64,000 bases of DNA from Spirochaetota bacterium (GTDB lineage Bacteria > Spirochaetota > GWB1-36-13 > JAKPDD01). Positions 57,084-64,000 of the stretch are shown here, piece by piece. Within the stretch, counting starts at the first letter, position 1. Each line of letters starts with the position of its first letter. The stretch spans positions 226,228-290,227 of the forward strand of contig JAKPDD010000032.1 of assembly GCA_029552945.1 (NCBI GenBank), in the 5' to 3' direction. The notes beneath the pieces are model-generated. The model did not search any database. It saw only the letters and a list, made by a program, of their open reading frames with translations, and was not told the DNA's origin. A program made the position numbers and the translations under genes.

Positions 57084-58103
57084 ATGAGAATTGACCATTT
57101 CTCAATAAATGAACTAGATGCATTTGAAATAGAAGATCAAATAATGTCAATACTTATCGATATACAAGAATCTGTAAAAGAGGAAATAGAAAAAAAATCA
57201 AATGTAATTGAAACTTTTTATATACCTTTCAGAAAAACAATAGAAGAGTTCATAGAAAAAAAAGCAAAAGAACTAAAAGAAAAAAAACTTACTTATGAAG
57301 AAGCATTAAATAATGAAACAGTAGTAAAGTTTATAATAGACACATCATTGGGTGAAAAAAAGACTGAAAGAAAAGTAACTCTTTTTGAGGAACATTTTAA
57401 CATTTACAAAAAACTTATTCAGGAGAAAAAAAAGCAGGAAGAAGAAGAGAAAAAATTGAATCTTAATAGCCTTATAACAGATGAAAAAGTAATAGAAAAA
57501 ATAAAAGATATTATAGAATTCGTATACATATATAGATTCAATAAAAAAGATACAGAAAAAGTCCTTAATTTTTTGAATGATGTATATAACAAGAAATATG
57601 GCGGCAATTTCCTACAAAAAAATATGACAATATACCAGATTGTAGAAAGCGAAATTGAAGATTTAATAAATATAGAGAATAAAGTAGCTTATATAAAAGA
57701 GATGATAGAGTCAAAAGATTATAAGACTATAAAAATATTTACTATATTCTATTGGTTCTATGCAAGGGGAGAAATTGAAAACCTAACATACTTTTTGAAA
57801 GAAAAAGAAATGATGACTTATTTTAGAGATTATATAATAGAACTTATTATAAAAAGATCTAATCTTAAAGCAGAAAGTGAAAAAATAAAAGAGAGTGTAA
57901 AAAAATCAAAAGAGGCTATAAAAGAGATTGTTAATAAACTTAATACAAGAGAGTTTGGAATAATATCAAGAAATATTTTTGATAAACTAATGATAGAAGG
58001 AGCAAAACATCTCCCTGATTACTTTAACAGAAAAGTCGCTGAAAGATTGAGAGAAAGTATTTATAATTATATAAAATCAGAGAAATTAAAAGATGCCAAA
58101 TAA
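57084..58103 (+). CDS. Coiled-coil protein of unknown function
   Basis: 339 aa, lysine- and glutamate-rich and nearly all helical, with a coiled coil (about 80-130 and again 270-300). No signal peptide or membrane segment. No family recognised. Its last 11 bases overlap the start of nadB, so the two are coupled; what it does for NAD synthesis, if anything, is unknown. Confidence 0.7.
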   Translation: MRIDHFSINELDAFEIEDQIMSILIDIQESVKEEIEKKSNVIETFYIPFRKTIEEFIEKKAKELKEKKLTYEEALNNETVVKFIIDTSLGEKKTERKVTLFEEHFNIYKKLIQEKKKQEEEEKKLNLNSLITDEKVIEKIKDIIEFVYIYRFNKKDTEKVLNFLNDVYNKKYGGNFLQKNMTIYQIVESEIEDLINIENKVAYIKEMIESKDYKTIKIFTIFYWFYARGEIENLTYFLKEKEMMTYFRDYIIELIIKRSNLKAESEKIKESVKKSKEAIKEIVNKLNTREFGIISRNIFDKLMIEGAKHLPDYFNRKVAERLRESIYNYIKSEKLKDAK

Positions 58104-59655
58104 TATAGAAACTCAAATACTAATAATAGGTTCAGGAATAGCAGGTTCAATAACAGCATTACAATTATCTGAATGGTTTGATGATATCATAGTAATAACT
58201 AAAAACTTAGACCCAACAGAATCAAATACAAAATATGCTCAGGGTGGAATAATATATAAAGGCGAGGCTGATAATCCAGAATTACTCACAAAAGATATAC
58301 TAGATGCTGGATGCTTAATAAATAAAAAAGAATCTGTTGAATTACTAGCTAAAAAAGGGCCAGAACTTGTTGAAGAAATTTTAATTAATAAACTAAAAAT
58401 AGATTTTTCCAAAAATAAAGATGGTTTATTAGATCTAACAGAGGAAGGTGGGCATAGATGTAGGAGAATAATACATCACAAAGATTATACAGGAAAAATG
58501 ATAGAAGAAATTCTTATAAATCAAATAAAAAACAAAAAAAATATAAAGCTTTTGACAGAATTTACAGCGATTGACCTTATAACTTCAACACACCATTCAC
58601 AAAATCCACTTGATATATATGAAGATACAGAAGTTTTAGGTGTATACGCTTTAAACAAAGATACTGTTTATAAAATAAGAGCAAATGTAACAATAATAGC
58701 AACTGGTGGTATCGGCGAAGTCTATTTACATTCAACAAATCCTCAATCTGCCACAGGTGATGGAATAGCAATGGCATATAGAGCTGGTGCAAGAGTGATA
58801 AATATGGAATACACACAATTTCATCCCACTACACTATATCATCCTGAGGCTAAAAGATTTTTAATCTCAGAAAGTGTAAGGGGCGAAGGAGCAGTATTAA
58901 AGGATGTAAATGGGAAAGAGTTTATGAAAAACTATCATACCATGGGTGATCTTGCCCCAAGAGATATAGTTACACGAGGAATTTTGCAACAAATGTTAAA
59001 AACAAAAAAAGATTTTGTATATCTTGACTTTGGCCCTATAGGAAGTAAAACTAAAATAAAAGAAAGATTCCCAAATATATACAATACATGTAAAAAATAT
59101 AATATAGATATAACAGAGGAACTTGTCCCAGTTGTACCTTCTTACCACTTTTCATGCGGGGGAGTATTAACAGATATTAATGGTCAAACAACATTAAAAA
59201 GATTGTTCGCAGTTGGAGAAGTTGCATGCAATGGATTACATGGTGCCAATAGACTTGCAAGTACATCACTACTTGAAGGACTAACATTTGGTTATAAAAC
59301 AGCTATGTATATAAAAGAAAATTGGAATAATTATAAAAAAATAAAAAAATATGATATACCAGACTGGATAATAACAGGGCATCAAAAAATAGATAAAACA
59401 CTACTTATTCAGGATTGGATGTTTTTAAAAACATTAATGTGGAACTATGTAGGGCCTATAAGATCAGCTAAAAGGTTAAATAGGGCATTAAAAGATTTAT
59501 TACACTTAAGAAATATAACAGAAGACTTCTATTTTGACTGTTATCCAGATAAAGAGCTAATAGAATTTAGAAATAGCCTTCAAACAGCTTACATAATTAC
59601 ACTGTCTGCCTGGAAAAATAAAAAAAGTATTGGATCTCACTATAGAGAAGACTGA
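58093..59655 (+). CDS. nadB: L-aspartate oxidase NadB
   Basis: FAD enzyme that oxidises aspartate to iminoaspartate, first step of NAD synthesis. FAD loop IIGSGIAGSITALQL (10-24), YAQGGI, THHSQNP, TIIATGGIGEVYLHSTNP, MEYTQFHPTTL, SESVRGEGAVLKD and HGANRLASTSLLEGL are all family motifs, the later ones shared with succinate dehydrogenase/fumarate reductase flavoproteins. 520 aa. No nadA or nadC adjacent. Can use fumarate as acceptor in other bacteria. Confidence 0.95.
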   Translation: MPNNIETQILIIGSGIAGSITALQLSEWFDDIIVITKNLDPTESNTKYAQGGIIYKGEADNPELLTKDILDAGCLINKKESVELLAKKGPELVEEILINKLKIDFSKNKDGLLDLTEEGGHRCRRIIHHKDYTGKMIEEILINQIKNKKNIKLLTEFTAIDLITSTHHSQNPLDIYEDTEVLGVYALNKDTVYKIRANVTIIATGGIGEVYLHSTNPQSATGDGIAMAYRAGARVINMEYTQFHPTTLYHPEAKRFLISESVRGEGAVLKDVNGKEFMKNYHTMGDLAPRDIVTRGILQQMLKTKKDFVYLDFGPIGSKTKIKERFPNIYNTCKKYNIDITEELVPVVPSYHFSCGGVLTDINGQTTLKRLFAVGEVACNGLHGANRLASTSLLEGLTFGYKTAMYIKENWNNYKKIKKYDIPDWIITGHQKIDKTLLIQDWMFLKTLMWNYVGPIRSAKRLNRALKDLLHLRNITEDFYFDCYPDKELIEFRNSLQTAYIITLSAWKNKKSIGSHYRED

Positions 59656-59773
59656 TAAAAAAGCTTTTAAAAAATTATTGAATACTCTTGTTAAGTTATG
59701 GAAATAAATCAAAGTAAAAAATTTTAATTTTTAAATTTTATATACCTAACAACTTTTAAAAACGGAGATTATA

Positions 59774-61132
59774 ATGGAGAATATCATAAAAAAGACAATA
59801 GAAAAATTATCAAAAGAAAATAGGTATATAGAAATCCACTTTGAAGAAACAAGTCCTACAATAATAACATATATGGGAAAAGAACTTGAAAATATAACAG
59901 TATCTCAAAGTTTAAAAGGAAACATAAGAATATTGGAAAATGGAAATTGGTTTTTTTATTCTTTTAATAAAGATATAGACTCAGGTATAGTAGAAAAAGT
60001 AGAAAAACTAATCAAAACAACAACATGTATTAAAGGAACCTCAAAAATAATGAGTTATAAAAAAGTTGTTGACAATATAAAAACAGAATGTAAGATCAAC
60101 CCTGCAGAAGTCACTCTTGAAGAAAAAAACAATATAATAAAAAAATATAATGAAATGATAATTAATAAAAATCTTATTTCCAAATCAGTATATAAAGATA
60201 TTTATAAAAAAATATATTTTGCAAACTCAGAAGGAAGTTTTATAACTCAAGAAAAAACTTTTACTGGTTTTAGTGTATATGCTATGATACGTTCAGGAAC
60301 AAATGTAGAACAATCTTTCTTTTCAAATGCTGGTTATGGAGGTTTAGAACTTGTAAAAGGATTTGAAAAAGAGGTTGAAGAGGTAATAAAAAACACATTA
60401 GATCTTTTAAAAGCTGAATCAGTTGAAAAAGGTCGCTATAATGTAATATTGGACCCAAGAATAGCAGGAGTATTTGCCCATGAAGCATTTGGGCACCTAT
60501 CTGAAGCTGATTTTATATATGAAAATAAAGGTATGTTGGAACTTATGAAAATAGGGAAAGAGTTTGGAGTAAGAGAACTTAATATAATAGATGATGGGTC
60601 TATTCCACAACTTGCAGGTTACACCCCTTACGATGATGAAGGAGTTAAAACAAATAGGAATTATCTTATAAAAGATGGTTTTTTATCATCAAGATTGCAT
60701 TCAAGAGAGACTGCTTACAAAATGGGAGAAAGCCTTACAGGGAATGCAAGAGCACTGGACCCACTATACAAGCCAATAGTAAGAATGACAAATACCTTTA
60801 TAGATAAAGGAAATTATAAAAAAGATGAACTTTTTGATATATTAAAAGATGGAATATATTGTGTCGACTATATAGGAGGGATGACAAACCTTGAGATGTT
60901 CACATTTACACCAGCAAGATCATATATTATAAAAAACGGAAAACCTGTAAAACTTGTTAAAAACGCTGTACTATCAGGAAACGTGTTTGAAACATTAAGA
61001 AAAATAAAAGCAATAGGTAATGATCTTATGCATTTCGGGACTCTTGGTGGTTGTGGTAAGGGAGGACAATCAGGGCTACCCGTAACTGTTGGTGCACCGC
61101 ATATATTACTTGAGGATATTATAATTGGTTAA
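59774..61132 (+). CDS. tldD: TldD-type metalloprotease
   Basis: Zinc protease of the TldD/PmbA family, which processes modified peptides (microcin B17, antitoxins) in others. The HExxxH motif is His236-Glu237-His241 (AHEAFGHLSEADF), and GGCGKGGQSG near the end is typical. 452 aa. Strong GGAG precedes the ATG. Its usual partner TldE/PmbA is not in the window, so it may pair with a distant gene. Confidence 0.93.
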   Translation: MENIIKKTIEKLSKENRYIEIHFEETSPTIITYMGKELENITVSQSLKGNIRILENGNWFFYSFNKDIDSGIVEKVEKLIKTTTCIKGTSKIMSYKKVVDNIKTECKINPAEVTLEEKNNIIKKYNEMIINKNLISKSVYKDIYKKIYFANSEGSFITQEKTFTGFSVYAMIRSGTNVEQSFFSNAGYGGLELVKGFEKEVEEVIKNTLDLLKAESVEKGRYNVILDPRIAGVFAHEAFGHLSEADFIYENKGMLELMKIGKEFGVRELNIIDDGSIPQLAGYTPYDDEGVKTNRNYLIKDGFLSSRLHSRETAYKMGESLTGNARALDPLYKPIVRMTNTFIDKGNYKKDELFDILKDGIYCVDYIGGMTNLEMFTFTPARSYIIKNGKPVKLVKNAVLSGNVFETLRKIKAIGNDLMHFGTLGGCGKGGQSGLPVTVGAPHILLEDIIIG

Positions 61133-61211
61133 TAACATTGATTATTTATTAAAAATTGTTATTATTTATAGATGAAAATAAATATTACATTTACTATTTA
61201 AAGGAGGAAAT

Positions 61212-61514
61212 ATGGATTATGAAATAAAAAAAGATGATAACACAATTATATTGAAGTTTAAAGAAGCTGAACTCATTGAAACATTCAGTGATGAAAAATA
61301 TTCCGATCTTCTTATACAAATAGCAGAAGAAAATAAAAACATAATCTTAGACTTTGAAAATGTAGAGGTTGTAGACTCTCTTTTTATAGGGGCACTAATA
61401 ATAGTTGATAAAAAACTAGCATCTAATGGAAAAACATTAAAATTAATAAACTTAAACAAGTTCCTCAGTGAACTTTTTGATAAACTAAGACTTGGAACAA
61501 ATCTTGAAATGTGA
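61212..61514 (+). CDS. STAS-domain anti-sigma antagonist
   Basis: 100 aa STAS protein; the phospho-acceptor is probably Ser56 in VVDSLFIGAL. In partner switching it is phosphorylated by an RsbW-like kinase and releases a sigma factor when dephosphorylated. GGAGG precedes the ATG. The only RsbW-like kinase in the window is far away, at 29819. Confidence 0.87.
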   Translation: MDYEIKKDDNTIILKFKEAELIETFSDEKYSDLLIQIAEENKNIILDFENVEVVDSLFIGALIIVDKKLASNGKTLKLINLNKFLSELFDKLRLGTNLEM

Positions 61515-61530
61515 GTTTATAAAATAAATT

Positions 61531-62598
61531 ATGAATGAATCAATTTTAATTGCAATAATACTACTTATTGTATATCTTACATTATTTATCTTTATAAAGT
61601 CTTACGTTAAAACATATATACCAATACTCTTAATAGGGTATTTAATAAAAGCATATAAAATAGCAGATCTTAATTTAATAAGTAAATTATTTGTATATAT
61701 AGCATGTTTTCTTATAGCATTTAATATAGGGAGTAAAGTTGAAAAAAGTTTCTTTAAAAAAACAAATATAGAAATGTGGATTTCTGATATTATAGAAAAA
61801 ATAATATTTATACTTTTATTTTTTGTAATATTTGCAATCATAGCACCAAAAGACTTTATACCATTACATTTTATATTTTTTGTATCAATAATAAACTTTA
61901 TATATTCTGATCTATTTGTAAAAATAGAAAAAGCGAAAAAACATTTTAATATAAATAATATTATAGTATTCTCTGTAATATCAGTTTTCTACCTCTTTTT
62001 CAAAGAAAATGAATTTACTGTACATTACAATGAATTAATAATATTTTTAATAACATATTTTTTAGTAATGTTCATATTTATAAAACTTAAAATAGAATCT
62101 AAAATTCAAATCCTGGCTACATTTTCATTAATAATTGGATTAAGTATTGTCACATCTTTAATGATAGGGATAATACCTCTTACTTTAGGTTTTGCTCTAG
62201 GTATAATCTTTAATTTTTCTACAAAGACAAAAAATTTAATAATAAAGAATTTCCTTAATAAAACATACCAATATTACTCAATACCATTACTGTTTTTCAG
62301 TGGATATTTACTCGAACTATCATATAAACTTATAATTATATCAATAATCTATATAATAATAAGAATCATATTAAGAGTAGTATATTATATTCTATCTGAT
62401 AATCCAAAGTCATTCAGTAATTTTATATCAAATAATGGATTTTTTTTGGTTCAAGGTGAAGAATTACTAATATTTTTGTCTGTGTATTCAATCGAGTTTA
62501 ACTTCAGAGCAGGTTTAACAGTTATATTAACAACTCTTATTTTCAGTGAATTATTAATAAATTTTTTATATAGTTACACAAAAAAAATAACAGGATAA
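61531..62598 (+). CDS. Polytopic membrane protein, distantly antiporter-like
   Basis: 355 aa with ten or more transmembrane helices and very few polar residues. The layout, with two helical bundles and short loops, resembles cation:proton antiporters of the CPA2/Kef group, but I can find none of their strong motifs. Starts 17 bases after the STAS gene. Function uncertain. Confidence 0.6.
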   Translation: MNESILIAIILLIVYLTLFIFIKSYVKTYIPILLIGYLIKAYKIADLNLISKLFVYIACFLIAFNIGSKVEKSFFKKTNIEMWISDIIEKIIFILLFFVIFAIIAPKDFIPLHFIFFVSIINFIYSDLFVKIEKAKKHFNINNIIVFSVISVFYLFFKENEFTVHYNELIIFLITYFLVMFIFIKLKIESKIQILATFSLIIGLSIVTSLMIGIIPLTLGFALGIIFNFSTKTKNLIIKNFLNKTYQYYSIPLLFFSGYLLELSYKLIIISIIYIIIRIILRVVYYILSDNPKSFSNFISNNGFFLVQGEELLIFLSVYSIEFNFRAGLTVILTTLIFSELLINFLYSYTKKITG

Positions 62599-62601
62599 CA
62601 C

Positions 62602-63345
62602 ATGAGAGAAAAAAAATTCTTTGGTGCAAACTGGAAAATGTATAAAAATAGAAGAGAAGCAATTGAATATTTTGAAAAAATAGAAAAAAAAATTAAAAAT
62701 ATTGAGGATAAAAAAGAGGTAGTCTTCTTTATACCCTTTCACTTATTATTGCCAGTAAAGGATAATTTCAAAAATATAAAAATAGGAGCCCAAAACTTTT
62801 ATTATAAAGATGAAGGACCTTTTACAGGTGAAATATCAGCAAAAATGTTGAAAGATGAATCTATTGAATACGCGATAATAGGCCACAGTGAGAGGAGAAA
62901 AATATTCAATGAAGACAATAAATTATTAAAAGAGAAAATAATAGCAGGATTAAAACATGGAATAAAAATAGTATTCTGTATTGGAGAAGATAGCAATGAA
63001 AAAGAAAAAGGCGAAGAATATAAAGTAATAGACAGTCAAATTTCAATATTAGACAATATAAAAGAAATAAATGAAAATAATTTCATAATAGCATACGAAC
63101 CAGTATGGGCTATAGGGACTGGCAAAGTTGCAAAAAGTGAAGATGCAGAAAAAATACATAGTTATATCAGAGGATTAATCAATCAAAAGGGATTAAGCAA
63201 AAACATAAGAATAATATATGGCGGATCTGTAAACAGTGAAAATATAAAGGAAATTATGAATATGCCAAATATAGATGGTGTATTAGTTGGAAGTGCTAGT
63301 TTAAAAGTTGATTCATTTGAAAAAATAGTTTTTTTTGAAAAATAA
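62602..63345 (+). CDS. tpiA: Triosephosphate isomerase
   Basis: Interconverts dihydroxyacetone phosphate and glyceraldehyde 3-phosphate. GANWKMYKN (9-17, catalytic Lys and Asn), GHSERRKIFNE (catalytic His), AYEPVWAIGTGKVAKSE (catalytic Glu, flexible loop 6) and GGSVNSEN are intact. 247 aa. AGGA precedes the ATG; three bases from the preceding membrane-protein gene. Confidence 0.98.
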   Translation: MREKKFFGANWKMYKNRREAIEYFEKIEKKIKNIEDKKEVVFFIPFHLLLPVKDNFKNIKIGAQNFYYKDEGPFTGEISAKMLKDESIEYAIIGHSERRKIFNEDNKLLKEKIIAGLKHGIKIVFCIGEDSNEKEKGEEYKVIDSQISILDNIKEINENNFIIAYEPVWAIGTGKVAKSEDAEKIHSYIRGLINQKGLSKNIRIIYGGSVNSENIKEIMNMPNIDGVLVGSASLKVDSFEKIVFFEK

Positions 63346-63367
63346 AAATTTTATTTTATAAAATTTT
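63345..63367 (+). terminator. AT dyad after tpiA
   Basis: AAAATTTTAT (63345-63354) and ATAAAATTTT (63358-63367), perfect arms with a TTT loop, directly after the tpiA stop and followed by a T-rich stretch. Possible terminator, and a member of the AAAATTTT set. Confidence 0.5.
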
Positions 63368-63410
63368 GTTATATTTTTCTAAATTAAAAGAATATAAAAA
63401 GAGGATTAAG

Positions 63411-63632
63411 ATGCTTACTAAAAACAAATTAAAATTACTTGAATATTATGAAAAAGGACTTAGATTATATAGAGAAAAAAAATTTGAAGAAGCCCTAAAA
63501 GAGTTTGAGAAATGTATTGAAATCCAGCCAGAAGATGGGCCATCACAACTATACCTTGAAAGATGTAAACAATATATTCAGTCCCCACCACCAGCAGATT
63601 GGGATGGCGTTTTTGTAATGAAAACAAAATAG
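63411..63632 (+). CDS. Small stand-alone TPR protein
   Basis: 73 aa: one or two tetratricopeptide motifs (EKGLRLYREKKFEEALKEFE, about 14-33) and the ending RCKQYIQSPPPADWDGVFVM. That ending is the one seen at the C-terminus of many adenylate/guanylate cyclases with TPR tails, including spirochaete ones. Here it is a free protein. GAGG seven bases before the ATG at 63411 sets the start; an earlier frame start at 63366 has no such site. Confidence 0.75.
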   Translation: MLTKNKLKLLEYYEKGLRLYREKKFEEALKEFEKCIEIQPEDGPSQLYLERCKQYIQSPPPADWDGVFVMKTK

Positions 63633-63866
63633 ATAAAATTATTAAATTAAGAATTAATTTAAAACAGGTTGTTTTATATCTGAATAAATAATTAAAAAAT
63701 TTTAAAATAACTCTTAATTTTAGTTAAGTATCACTTTACTAATTGCAATTCTTTATTAGTCAATTTTTTAAGGTTTAACTAAAAAATCATTATTTAAAAA
63801 ACATACAAGTTTATCAGATTAGATCTAAAATAGGATGTTTGTTTAGAAAAAGAGGAATAATTAAAA

Positions 63867-63983
<117 letters not shown>

Positions 63984-64000
63984 AAAATGTATAAAGACAT

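Overview
The window is a very AT-rich, gene-dense bacterial chromosome segment with no IS elements, prophage, CRISPR array or tRNA that I can recognise. The best fit is a spirochaete. The reasons are the gene order cheA-cheW-cheX-cheY, a CheW protein fused to a CheR-like domain, a CheY with the short N-terminal leader typical of spirochaetes, and diderm features (lipoproteins, a beta-barrel protein ending in Phe, ExbD). I cannot name the genus. No gene-free stretch exceeds about 260 bases.

Layout. 1-8651 (minus): str plus S10 ribosomal cluster, rpsL-rpsG-fusA-tuf-rpsJ-rplC-rplD-rplW-rplB-rpsS-rplV-rpsC-rplP (rplP cut by the edge). 8879-14949 (minus): comM, an ABC1/UbiB kinase, a WG-repeat protein, recA and a ComFB-family protein, a run with a DNA-uptake flavour. 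15074-20131: a polyprenyl synthase (plus), then truA, a DUF2225 protein, pdxJ and the c-di-AMP pair cdaA-cdaR (minus). 20221-24300: folC, a lipoprotein, then rimM-trmD-rplS. 24530-31619 (plus): one long tightly packed run, ribBA-neuB-spsF-alaA-maf-queD-anti-sigma kinase-NlpC/P60 lipoprotein. 31606-40928, mostly minus: mutS2, a small exported protein, a GHKL ATPase, a two-subunit fumarase fused operonically to an HPt/degenerate receiver protein and ExbD, pgsA and a HEAT-repeat protein; a phasin-like protein and an Aat-like transferase lie between on plus. 41035-45069 (plus): a large unknown protein, alaC, and a beta-barrel protein whose signal peptide is knocked out of frame at a run of seven T. 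45107-52715 (minus): a membrane protein, aconitase and the chemotaxis operon. 52790-56995 (minus): Nudix, Ca2+/cation exchanger, WecG/TagA-like protein, diguanylate cyclase, alpha/beta hydrolase. 57084-63632 (plus): an unknown protein with nadB, tldD, a STAS protein, a membrane protein, tpiA and a tiny TPR protein. A 5S rRNA gene on minus closes the window.

Together the genes give translation, recombination, partial TCA enzymes (aconitase, fumarase), two alanine aminotransferases, B6, riboflavin, NAD and queuosine/pterin steps, chemotaxis, and both c-di-AMP (cdaA) and c-di-GMP (GGDEF with intact I-site) synthesis. The strongest oddities are the frameshifted outer-membrane protein, the CheW-CheR-like fusion, the exbD-HPt-fumarase operon, an Aat-like gene with no canonical start codon, and a family of AAAATTTT dyads in the intergenic spaces.
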